Assembly: GCA_019638575.1 (NCBI GenBank)
Contig: JAHBTN010000001.1
Location: 306,646-370,645, forward strand
Length of the DNA: 64,000 nucleotides
Source: Ferruginibacter sp.
GTDB taxonomy: Bacteria; Bacteroidota; Bacteroidia; Chitinophagales; Chitinophagaceae
Direction of reading: 5' to 3'
Part shown: positions 1 to 7,811 of the stretch, piece after piece
Position numbering within the stretch: the stretch's first letter is position 1
Layout: the number at the start of each line of letters is the position of its first letter
Notes under the pieces: model-generated
Seen by the model: the letters and a program-made list of their open reading frames with translations, nothing else
Database searches by the model: none
What the model was told of the DNA's origin: nothing
Position numbers and translations under genes: made by a program

Positions 1-94
1 CATATACCTGCATTTATAATAACTGGAATATAGTTGTTGTGCATGCAGGCGTATTTCACTTTCCGGATGTATTGGTCTTTGCAAAAAGTTATAC

Positions 95-1645
95 TTGACC
101 AAGGAACTGATTATTAATGCTGCACCGCAAGGTGTGGAAATTGCCTTGTTGGAAGACAAAAAATTGGTAGAGCTGCATAATGAAAAAGCAGATGCCAGTT
201 TTGGTGTGGGCGACCTGTATCTTGGAAAAGTTAAAAAACTCATCCCCGGGCTTAATGCAGCATTTATTGATGTAGGGTTTGAAAAAGATGCTTTCCTGCA
301 TTACACCGACCTAAGCCCTTATGTACGCTCCATCCTTAAGTTTACAAATGAATCCATTAATGATAAATCGGAAAATGGAATTGATTTTACCAAATTTAAA
401 GTTGAACCTGAAATTGTAAAAACCGGCAAGATAGCTGAAGTGCTAAGTGGCAAACCCAATGTGCTGGTTCAAATACTTAAAGAACCCATTGCCGCCAAAG
501 GCCCTCGCCTTAGTTGCGAACTATCGCTGCCCGGTCGCTTTGTGGTGGTTACTCCTTTTAATGACATCATTGCTATTTCCCGTAAAATACATTCATCTGA
601 CGAAAGGAAGAGGCTGCATAAAATAATTGAAGCAATAAAGCCTAAAAATTTAGGCGTTATTGTTAGAACTGCTGCTGAAGGTAAAAACACCGCCGAACTT
701 CACGAAGACCTGTTAAGCCTTGTTGCCACCTGGAAAACAATACAAACCAATTTGAAAGGCGCTACGCCGCCTGCAAAAATTTTAAGTGAGCAGGGCAAAA
801 CTACCAGTATACTTCGAGATTTGTTGAATGAAGACTTTAATAAGATAGTTGTAAACGACAAGAACATTTACAGCGATGCTAAAACTTATATACAGCGCAT
901 TGCACCCGATAAGGCCGATATCGTTTCGCATTACAATAATGGTTCGCCAATTTTCGACAGCTTTGGTATTACCAAACAGGTAAAAGCCGCATTTGGCAAA
1001 ACGGTTAACCTGCCAAGCGGCGCTTATTTAATTATTGAACATACCGAAGCCCTGCATGTAATTGATGTAAACAGCGGATATAAAAGTGTAAGTAATAACC
1101 AGGAGCAAAATGCACTTGAAACAAACCTTGAAGCAGCAGAAGAGATTGCACGGCAGATGCGGTTGAGAGACCTGGGTGGTATTATTGTAGTTGATTTCAT
1201 TGATATGAAATTGATGGAGAACAAGAAAAAACTGGCCGATGCCATGGATGGGTTTATGCGTTCAGACAGGGCTAAGCATGCCATTCTTGCTATCAGCAAA
1301 TTTGGTTTGATGCAGATTACACGCCAGCGCATGAAGCCCGAGATGAACATTAATACCAGCGAAGTTTGCCCAAGCTGCAATGGCACCGGAAAAATATCTT
1401 CCACCCTTATATTAGAAGACGAGATTGAAAAAAACCTTAGCTACCTGATTATGCAAAAGCATACCGGATTAACTATCGAGGTTCACCCCATCCTGCATTC
1501 ATATCTTACAAAAGGATTTTTATTTAGCAAGCTTAGTAAGTGGCGCCGTAAATATAAACAGCGCATTAAATTAAATGCCAACACCAATTATCATTTAACC
1601 GAGTTTCATTTTTTTGATGATAGTGATGAAGAAATAAAATTGTAA
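95..1645 (+). CDS. rng: Ribonuclease G (RNase E/G family)
   Basis: Endoribonuclease of the RNase E/G family, acting in the cytoplasm in rRNA maturation and mRNA decay. An S1-like RNA-binding region lies at about residues 38-130. Asp324 (HVIDVNSG) and Asp367 (VVDFIDM) keep the 43-residue spacing of the metal-binding Asp303/Asp346 of E. coli RNase E, and Cys425/Cys428 (CPSCNGTG) match its zinc-link cysteines. At 516 residues it has the size of RNase G and lacks the long RNase E scaffold tail. The start is TTG at 95: a stop lies in frame at 20-22, no ATG follows it, and the family N-terminus (KELIINAAPQG) begins here. A bulged hairpin (1728-1752) follows the gene but has no T-run. Confidence 0.93.
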   Translation: MTKELIINAAPQGVEIALLEDKKLVELHNEKADASFGVGDLYLGKVKKLIPGLNAAFIDVGFEKDAFLHYTDLSPYVRSILKFTNESINDKSENGIDFTKFKVEPEIVKTGKIAEVLSGKPNVLVQILKEPIAAKGPRLSCELSLPGRFVVVTPFNDIIAISRKIHSSDERKRLHKIIEAIKPKNLGVIVRTAAEGKNTAELHEDLLSLVATWKTIQTNLKGATPPAKILSEQGKTTSILRDLLNEDFNKIVVNDKNIYSDAKTYIQRIAPDKADIVSHYNNGSPIFDSFGITKQVKAAFGKTVNLPSGAYLIIEHTEALHVIDVNSGYKSVSNNQEQNALETNLEAAEEIARQMRLRDLGGIIVVDFIDMKLMENKKKLADAMDGFMRSDRAKHAILAISKFGLMQITRQRMKPEMNINTSEVCPSCNGTGKISSTLILEDEIEKNLSYLIMQKHTGLTIEVHPILHSYLTKGFLFSKLSKWRRKYKQRIKLNANTNYHLTEFHFFDDSDEEIKL

Positions 1646-1857
1646 AGCACTTATTCCTTTAGCCCCATTTCGCCTCTGACAGTGTTTCTTATGTATCTGA
1701 AAGCCAGCTCTCAAACTCTTATGCGCCGTGGTCTGGCTTCCTGACCAGCCACAAAAATAGGATTGATATATTAGCCTATTTATAAAGGCAATTAGTTGGG
1801 TATTAATTCCTGTTGGTTAGAAAACCAGGCCGGTGTATTCGGGAATGGAGAAAGATT

Positions 1858-2223
1858 TTAATTTTGGAGAATGAACACCAACCTCGGTGAAATGAGTAAT
1901 TTAAAAAAGCTTACCCCCCCCCCGAGTTTATTTAAAAAAATGTCAAGCCTTAATCGTTGTTCCAATAGAAATTGGACAACTTCATTCTCAAATTTATCAG
2001 ACATATGATCATGCTCCATATTACTTTTATTTGTTTCCATTAACCATTCCATACTTACTTTAAAAGTATTTGAAACTCGTTGTATAATATGTATCCCCGG
2101 ATTAGCTCTTCCTGATTCGTACCTGCTATAAGAAGATTGATTCATCAGTAATTTATCAGCCATTTCAATTTGAGTAAGTTTCAATTGTTTTCTTAAATTT
2201 TTTATTTTATTTCCAAAACTCAT
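1858..2223 (-). CDS. XRE-family helix-turn-helix regulator with poly-G tract
   Basis: Small DNA-binding regulator of about 121 residues. The N-terminal half is a Cro/C1-type helix-turn-helix (IKNLRKQLKLTQIEMADKL, then SSYSRYESGRANP), typical of XRE proteins. The C-terminal half is helical and has no recognised domain. A TTG lies nine bases upstream in frame, but ATG at 2223 gives the usual N-terminus MSFGNKIKNLR. Ten consecutive G residues on the coding strand (1914-1923) encode Gly-Gly-Gly near the end. One G fewer would stop the protein at once; one more would end it four residues later. It is divergent from the peptide/GLPGLI operon at 2341 and is the natural candidate regulator of it (inference). 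Confidence 0.85.
   Translation of the reverse strand: MSFGNKIKNLRKQLKLTQIEMADKLLMNQSSYSRYESGRANPGIHIIQRVSNTFKVSMEWLMETNKSNMEHDHMSDKFENEVVQFLLEQRLRLDIFLNKLGGGVSFFKLLISPRLVFILQN
1914..1923 (-). repeat. Homopolymeric G(10) tract inside the regulator gene
   Basis: Ten consecutive C on the plus strand (G on the coding strand) near the 3' end of the XRE gene. Length changes here would alter the C-terminus: nine G gives a stop immediately after Gly-Gly-Gly, eleven G gives a short Gly-Lys-Leu-Phe ending. It could be a slippage-prone phase-variation site or a sequencing error. Confidence 0.7.
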
Positions 2224-2246
2224 AGGTAACAAGAATTAAATTTTAT

Positions 2247-2283
2247 ATGCATTAATATAATAAATTTATGCAATAAATGCATT
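2247..2283. promoter_or_regulatory. Repeated ATGCA(A/T)T sites, candidate operator
   Basis: The divergent intergenic region between the XRE gene (2223) and the small secreted-protein gene (2341) carries ATGCATT at 2247, ATGCAAT at 2268 and ATGCATT at 2277. The first and third contain the palindrome ATGCAT. Repeated palindromic sites between an XRE regulator and a divergent operon are typical of operators. Assignment to this regulator is inference. Confidence 0.35.
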
Positions 2284-2340
2284 GTTTACAAATAAATTTA
2301 ATGTGAAATTTATTTTTTTAACTTAAAACCAATTTAAACA

Positions 2341-2601
2341 ATGAAAAAATTATTATTTTCCCTGTTTCTAACAGGCATTATGTTTGTTGCTAATGCAGCA
2401 ACCATTGAGACATCAGTTACAAACAATCGCCCGAACCAGGTTATTAATCCTTCTGAAATTAATTATGTCTGGGAACTTCAATTTAGCTGCGATGGTGGAG
2501 AGACATGGGGTACAGTGTGTTGTTTTAATACTCAGCAGGAAGCTATAGATTTTTGGAATACACACCAGGACATGCTTTGTGGATGGACTATTGAAGATTA
2601 A
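2341..2601 (+). CDS. Small secreted cysteine-containing protein, function unknown
   Basis: 86 residues. Residues 1-19 form a clear Sec signal peptide (MKKLLFSLFLTGIMFVANA), so the mature part of about 67 residues is exported. It has four cysteines (FSC, VCC, MLC) that could form two disulphides, and several tryptophans (GGETWG, DFWNTH, CGW). The family is not recognised. It is the first gene of a plus-strand set continuing, past a strong hairpin, into a GLPGLI gene and an outer-membrane barrel gene, and it is divergent from the XRE regulator. It may be the abundant product of the locus, with downstream expression reduced by the hairpin (inference). Confidence 0.75.
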   Translation: MKKLLFSLFLTGIMFVANAATIETSVTNNRPNQVINPSEINYVWELQFSCDGGETWGTVCCFNTQQEAIDFWNTHQDMLCGWTIED

Positions 2602-2613
2602 TTAAGAACTAAA

Positions 2614-2653
2614 AGTTACCTGTTGCATCTTTTTATACATGCAACAGGTAACT
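2614..2653 (+). terminator. Strong hairpin between small-protein and GLPGLI genes
   Basis: Perfect 15-bp inverted repeat: left arm 2614-2628, right arm 2639-2653, 10-base loop 2629-2638. It starts 12 bases after the small gene's stop and ends 17 bases before the GLPGLI start. No T-run follows on the plus strand, so it may be an attenuator or RNA-stabilising stem rather than a full terminator. Confidence 0.6.
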
Positions 2654-2670
2654 CTAAATTAAATAAAAGT

Positions 2671-3480
2671 ATGAAAACAAACTTATTACTTCTATGCACT
2701 TTCTTGTTGATCAGACAAGTAATTTTTGCTCAAACCGACTCCTCAAGTGTATTACTTGCAAAATATGATTTTTCGATATTAAATGATACAACAAACCAAA
2801 ATGCCAATAGGCATACCGATATAATGCTTTTAGATATAAGAAAAAACTTTTCCATATTTTACAGCTACTTAAAGCATCTTGGTCAAAAACAATCAAATGA
2901 AGCTAATAATATTCAGATTTCCGGTACAACAGTTAAAGCTTCAACTCGAATTCCTTTTGCTGATAAAGAATCTGAATATATTGAAATAAATTATGAAGCA
3001 AATAATTATAAGGTATATGACTGGATTTCAAAGCAGCCACATTATTATGAAGACAGCCTAATCAAACCTCAATGGGTACTATGGCCAGATACGGTTACTA
3101 TTTTAAATGTACCCTGCCAAAAAGCAACTACATCATACAGGGGTAGAAACATTATTGCTTGGTTTGCAAAAAATATTCCATTACAATATGGCCCATGGCT
3201 ATATAATGGCTTGCCTGGGTTAATTATGAAACTGGAAGATGACCGTAATCAGTTTTCATTTATTTGCAGGGAAATAGTTACAAAAGTAGAGAAAGAGCCT
3301 GCTTTTGTACCTTATAAAAATCCAGAAAAAATATCAAAGAAATTAGCACAGGAAAGAAAACGCCTTCGCCAAGAAGACCCTATTGCTTCTAGTCAAAAAG
3401 AATGGGGAATATCTTTTAGCTATGGTGATAGTAATAAACCTCATAAAAAGAGGGCATATAACCCAATAGAACTTCAATGA
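2671..3480 (+). CDS. GLPGLI family protein
   Basis: Exported protein of 269 residues in the Bacteroidota GLPGLI family, named for the motif seen here as YNGLPGLIMKLED. The family's biochemical role is unknown. ATG at 2671 gives a normal signal peptide ending VIFAQ; the longer reading from TTG at 2623 would start inside the upstream hairpin and is rejected. The C-terminal third is rich in Lys/Arg. Its stop overlaps the next start by four bases (ATGA at 3477-3480), so it is translationally coupled to the barrel protein. GLPGLI genes are commonly paired with such carboxypeptidase-regulatory/TonB-receptor-like genes, so the two products probably act together in the envelope. Confidence 0.88.
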   Translation: MKTNLLLLCTFLLIRQVIFAQTDSSSVLLAKYDFSILNDTTNQNANRHTDIMLLDIRKNFSIFYSYLKHLGQKQSNEANNIQISGTTVKASTRIPFADKESEYIEINYEANNYKVYDWISKQPHYYEDSLIKPQWVLWPDTVTILNVPCQKATTSYRGRNIIAWFAKNIPLQYGPWLYNGLPGLIMKLEDDRNQFSFICREIVTKVEKEPAFVPYKNPEKISKKLAQERKRLRQEDPIASSQKEWGISFSYGDSNKPHKKRAYNPIELQ

Positions 3481-6143
3481 AGTTATTCAGCAAATTAATA
3501 GTTTTTATTACTGTACTCTTTTTATTTCCCAAATTATTGCCTGCCCAAATTTTTAAATTAACGGGTAGAATAACTGATAGTAGCGGCCAGGCAATTGCTA
3601 ATGCCAGTATCAGCATTATTAACAAAACTTCTCTTAATGTAGTTGCTTACACCATTAGCAACAAAACAGGGAACTTTAGCATTATAATTGACTCAGTCGA
3701 CAAAAGGAGAATTAGCATAAGTTGCATAGGGTATAAAAAAATTGAAGAAAACATTAGTACCGCAGCTCATAAGGATACGTATATTTTAGAAAAAATACTA
3801 ACCTTGTTGCCCAATGTTACAATTATAAATAAACCTATAAGCATACAAGGCGACACCATAAATTATACTACTAGTTTTTTTACAAACTCACAAGACAGGG
3901 TAATTGGAGATGTAATTGCCAATCTGCCAGGTATTGAAATAGATGCCAATGGAAGAATTACTTACAATGGAAACCCAATAAGTCATTATTATATTGACGG
4001 ACTTGATTTATTAGGCACAAAGTACAATATAGCCAACAACAATATTCCAGCCGATATAGTTGAAAAGATTCAGCTTTTAAACAGGCACCAGCCAATAAAA
4101 GCGCTTGATAGTTTTGCAAAGGGTAATGAAATTGCCATCAATTTAAAACTAAAAGCGAAAGCAAAAAATCGGTTAATAAGTAAAGCAAAACTGGGCTTAG
4201 GTATCGCCCCCCTACTTTGGGACAATGAGGTTACTACTATGAATTTTAGAAAAAATCTGCAACTGATTGGTGCTTATAAGAATAATAATGCAGGCAATTA
4301 CTTATATACCGAAGTTGATGAGGTGGCGGCAGCAGTACCACTCGGAGAACAAATTAATGAGGCTGCCGATTCTAAATTATTAAATCTTGTTAATTTGCCG
4401 GGCATCAACCTTACAACTAAAAGATATAGGTTCAATAATTCGCACCTGTTACATTTTAATATTTTATACCAGTTAAAAAACAAAGCGCAGCTTAAACTAA
4501 ATACCAGCGAATACATTGATAAGACACAGAAAGAAGGGAAAAATGAAACCTATATCTATTTACCAGCAGATACCATAAGCTTTAATGAAACTTATAAAAC
4601 GGTTGTTTCAGAAAAAAAGTTTAAAACTGAATTGAACTATACTATCAATAAAGAAAAATACTATTTGAACAATAAGCTGGTTTATAAAAACAATTATATT
4701 TTTGAAGACGGGTCTGTGCATACTTCTCAAAATAACCTGCAGAGCCTGGTATCAAACTTAAATGATTTAAACAATGACTTTATAGTAACCAAAGTAAAAA
4801 ACAAAAATGTAATAAGTATAAGCAGTAAGTTAATCTACAGCTCAGCTCCTCAGGAACTGGATGTGCAGCCTGGTTCATTTGCCGATGTTTTTAATGGACG
4901 CATGGGGTTTCAGCTATTGACACAAAAAACACGTTTAAAAAATTTCCTTACAAACACAGCCATAAAATTTATCCGAAAAAAGAAAAATTTTCAATATGAA
5001 AGCAAGTTGGGTATTAAAACAGCCGGTATACATCTTCAGTCATTTTTTACAGAGCCATCAAACAGCTCTGGTCAGTTGACGGCTGACAGTTTAAATAATA
5101 ATATAGCCTGGTCAACTCTAAATCCGTATTTACAGACTGCTTTTAGTATAGAAAAAAACAGGAAGAAAATTGAACTTTCATTACCTACAGAAATCAATAT
5201 AACCATAAAAAAGAATTTACTAACCGCTGGCAAAACATCTTACACAAACACGTTCTTTAACCCACGAATAAACATAAATATTCCTGTTTCTCCTTTATTT
5301 GAGATACAGGCGGGTTTTACCAAACAAACCGATATAAAATCAGTTTCAGAAATATATAGTGGCTATATCTTAAACAATTACAGAACGCTGAAGCAAAACA
5401 ATTCAATCCTTCCGATTGAAAAACTGTACAATTTCAAAGGTTCAGTAGCTTACCAAAACCCTGCAAAAGGAGTTTTTTTCTATTTTACCACTTCTTACAC
5501 CATTCTTCAGAAAAATCTTTTAATAAATACGCTGTATAATGGTTCTTTAACAAAATCATCAGCAATTGAAAAATGGAATACTCAATACAACCTGGTTTTT
5601 ACCAGCTATATCAATAAATATCTTCTATCAGCTAAAACAAGTATTTCAGTTATATATGTAGGAAGTAAGATCAGGTCTGAATTGCTTTTGCAAAATGAGG
5701 AAACCCAGGTAACGTTATTTTCGCAAAACCTTAAATTAAAGGCTGCAATAAACAGGTTTAGCTGGTTTACTTTTGAAAACACATTATCCTTAAATAAAAC
5801 AAAAAGTAATTTATTTCAAACACAACAAAACACACCTGTAGTAAAGAATTTCAATGTGCAAAACAACAGCAGGTTCTATTTCTTTTTAACGAAAAAAATC
5901 TCCACTTCACTTAATACGGATTATTTTTATTTTTCTGATAATCAGAATAAACATTCTTCTTACCTTTTTTTTGATGCAGGGATCAGGTACAAATACAATA
6001 GATGGGATACGGAGATAAGTATTACTAATATCACAAATAACAAAATGTACAGTACAGCATTACTGAAGAAAAATATTAACCAGATGTATAGCTATACTAT
6101 CAGGCCTGCTAATGTTTTACTGAAACTGTATTTCTCGTTCTAA
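3477..6143 (+). CDS. Carboxypeptidase-regulatory / TonB-receptor-like outer-membrane protein
   Basis: 888 residues. A signal peptide (about residues 1-24, ending LLPAQ) precedes a carboxypeptidase-regulatory-like beta-sandwich (about 25-110: LTGRITDSSGQAIANASISI). A plug-like part follows (GDVIANLPGIEIDANGRI, then YYIDGLDLLG) and then a long region of alternating aromatic beta strands. The last residue is Phe (LLKLYFSF), as in outer-membrane barrels. No TonB box is obvious. It overlaps the GLPGLI gene by four bases, and its stop overlaps the convergent trigger factor gene by four bases. The substrate is unknown; a role tied to the small secreted protein or the GLPGLI protein is inference. Confidence 0.87.
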   Translation: MKLFSKLIVFITVLFLFPKLLPAQIFKLTGRITDSSGQAIANASISIINKTSLNVVAYTISNKTGNFSIIIDSVDKRRISISCIGYKKIEENISTAAHKDTYILEKILTLLPNVTIINKPISIQGDTINYTTSFFTNSQDRVIGDVIANLPGIEIDANGRITYNGNPISHYYIDGLDLLGTKYNIANNNIPADIVEKIQLLNRHQPIKALDSFAKGNEIAINLKLKAKAKNRLISKAKLGLGIAPLLWDNEVTTMNFRKNLQLIGAYKNNNAGNYLYTEVDEVAAAVPLGEQINEAADSKLLNLVNLPGINLTTKRYRFNNSHLLHFNILYQLKNKAQLKLNTSEYIDKTQKEGKNETYIYLPADTISFNETYKTVVSEKKFKTELNYTINKEKYYLNNKLVYKNNYIFEDGSVHTSQNNLQSLVSNLNDLNNDFIVTKVKNKNVISISSKLIYSSAPQELDVQPGSFADVFNGRMGFQLLTQKTRLKNFLTNTAIKFIRKKKNFQYESKLGIKTAGIHLQSFFTEPSNSSGQLTADSLNNNIAWSTLNPYLQTAFSIEKNRKKIELSLPTEINITIKKNLLTAGKTSYTNTFFNPRININIPVSPLFEIQAGFTKQTDIKSVSEIYSGYILNNYRTLKQNNSILPIEKLYNFKGSVAYQNPAKGVFFYFTTSYTILQKNLLINTLYNGSLTKSSAIEKWNTQYNLVFTSYINKYLLSAKTSISVIYVGSKIRSELLLQNEETQVTLFSQNLKLKAAINRFSWFTFENTLSLNKTKSNLFQTQQNTPVVKNFNVQNNSRFYFFLTKKISTSLNTDYFYFSDNQNKHSSYLFFDAGIRYKYNRWDTEISITNITNNKMYSTALLKKNINQMYSYTIRPANVLLKLYFSF

Positions 6144-7504
6144 TGATGATGATGTTGCATTGCATTTAATTCATCGGCAGTAACTTCTTTCTCTGCCGGT
6201 TTTGCCTGCCCTTCTATCCAGTTAAATAATTTATCCGTGATTAATCTACGATAACTGCTATCAACCTGTTTTTCATCTTTCATCATACGGTCAATATAGC
6301 TTTCTATCCAGCTGGTATCATCGCCCAGGCTCATGGTTCCAAAATAACGCATAATCTCCATTTTCATATATTCCCTCAATTCATCGTTGCCTACTTCCAA
6401 ACCATTTTCTTTTATCAGTTTATCGCTAATCAGCGTCCATTTTAACTGGTTGCTAAAGCCCGGAAATTCTTTTTCAACTTCTTCGGCTGTTTTTTCTTTT
6501 TCGCCACCGGTTTGCAACCAACGCTTTAAAAATTCTTCCGGAAATTCCATCTTTGTTTCATCAATTAAATAATGATATAATTGATCTTGCAACTGATTGC
6601 GGCTTTGTGCTGTCCAGTAATTTTCAATTTCTTCTTTAATAGCTTCCCGCAATTCAGTTTCAGTTTTTATTTCTTTTGTGGGGTAAATCTCTTTAAAAAA
6701 ATCTTCGGTAAGTTCCCTTTTTTCAACCAATCCTATTTTTACAATGTTTAAATTAAAGTATTTTTTGGCAGCATCTTTATCATCCTTATCAAAGCCCAGG
6801 TCTTGTAAAAACATAGCCAGCTTATCATCATCAAAAGCCTTGTTTAGCTGAACGGTAACTGTATCACCAACTTTTTTACCTATAAATTTCTTTTGTGTAC
6901 CGGCAGTAAGGTATTTTAGGATTACCGAATTTTCTTTACTTACACCACCTTCTACCACATTTCCATCCTTATCAGCTTCGGTAAATTGTATGTTCAATAC
7001 ATTTTCTTCGTTGTCAATAGTTTCAGGCTCGGTCATGTTACCGCCTTTAATTTGCATACGTGCAATCTCATCATCAACCATGGCATCAGTAACTTTCACT
7101 TTATGTAAAGTAACTTTTGCTTTTGCAATATCGGCCATGGTATATTCAGGTTTAAGGCCAATTTCAAAGCCAAACTCAAAATCCGAAGGATTGTTCATAT
7201 CCATACCTCTTAAATCATTTTGCAAGGGTAAAGGTTGACCAAATATTTCGGGTTTTTCGGCATTTAACCAGGTGTATAATTCCTTTTCTACTGTTTTAAG
7301 TATTTCATCAGTAAAAATTGAGCTTCCGTACATTTTTTTAACCATGCCCACAGGCACCATCCCTTTTCTAAAGCCAGGTATATTGGCATTTTTGCTGTAT
7401 TCTTTTAGTTTTTTATCAAATGAAGGCAGGTAATCTTCCTTGCTCAATTTTACGGTTAACTTATCATTTAATAAGCCGATGTTGTCTCTTGTAACAGTTG
7501 CCAT
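6140..7504 (-). CDS. tig: Trigger factor (ribosome-associated chaperone)
   Basis: Trigger factor, the chaperone that binds nascent chains at the ribosome exit tunnel. The N-terminal ribosome-binding domain carries the signature IPGFRKGMVP (about residues 39-48). A divergent FKBP-type domain (about 150-260) and a long helical C-terminal chaperone region follow. At 454 residues it is slightly longer than the usual 430. The protein ends in four histidines (MQHHHH). The stop (TAG) overlaps the stop of the convergent barrel gene by four bases, leaving no room for a terminator between them. The upstream neighbour on the same strand is tRNA-Leu. Confidence 0.95.
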   Translation of the reverse strand: MATVTRDNIGLLNDKLTVKLSKEDYLPSFDKKLKEYSKNANIPGFRKGMVPVGMVKKMYGSSIFTDEILKTVEKELYTWLNAEKPEIFGQPLPLQNDLRGMDMNNPSDFEFGFEIGLKPEYTMADIAKAKVTLHKVKVTDAMVDDEIARMQIKGGNMTEPETIDNEENVLNIQFTEADKDGNVVEGGVSKENSVILKYLTAGTQKKFIGKKVGDTVTVQLNKAFDDDKLAMFLQDLGFDKDDKDAAKKYFNLNIVKIGLVEKRELTEDFFKEIYPTKEIKTETELREAIKEEIENYWTAQSRNQLQDQLYHYLIDETKMEFPEEFLKRWLQTGGEKEKTAEEVEKEFPGFSNQLKWTLISDKLIKENGLEVGNDELREYMKMEIMRYFGTMSLGDDTSWIESYIDRMMKDEKQVDSSYRRLITDKLFNWIEGQAKPAEKEVTADELNAMQHHHH

Positions 7505-7577
7505 TGTAGAAGTTTATTGTTTAATTATTTTATGATTTATAGTTGAGTAACAAAAACCATTATTCTTAAAATTGTAA

Positions 7578-7642
7578 AAGGTTTAAAAGTGTAAGGTTGT
7601 TTTTAGTTGTAAAACACTTTAAACCTTAAACTTTTAAACCTT
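7578..7642. repeat. Inverted repeat between tRNA-Leu and tig
   Basis: Two 21-base arms (7578-7598 and 7622-7642) are inverted complements with a single mismatch, separated by a 23-base loop. They are AT-rich with AAGGTTTAAAAGT cores. The element lies 15 bases beyond the tRNA-Leu 3' end in the direction of tRNA transcription. It could end or process the tRNA transcript, or be a small palindromic repeat. Confidence 0.6.
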
Positions 7643-7656
7643 ATACCTTTTGTTAG

Positions 7657-7738
7657 TGCGGATGATAGGGGTCGAACCTACATGGATTGCTCCGCCAGAT
7701 CCTAAGTCTGGTGCGTCTGCCAATTTCGCCACATCCGC
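7657..7738 (-). tRNA. tRNA-Leu (anticodon TAG)
   Basis: 82-base class II tRNA on the minus strand. The acceptor stem pairs GCGGATG with CATCCGC, with discriminator A at 7657. The anticodon arm is CCAGA-CTTAGGA-TCTGG, giving anticodon TAG (Leu, reading CTN). The long variable arm expected for Leu is present, and the T loop is TTCGACC. CCA is not encoded. Confidence 0.96.
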
Positions 7739-7811
7739 AAAAGGGTTGCAAAAGTAAGGGATTTTGGTAAAACAGAAAACAGATTTGTTTACGTAAATTC
7801 GTTTTCAACTG

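Noticed and set aside
1024-1404. Minus-strand open frame of 126 codons inside rng
   Set aside because: Antisense to the catalytic core of RNase G, whose motifs are certain.
6143-6154. Tetra-histidine end of trigger factor as an artificial tag or vector contamination
   Set aside because: The sequence continues naturally into the convergent gene with a shared stop and no linker or vector sequence.
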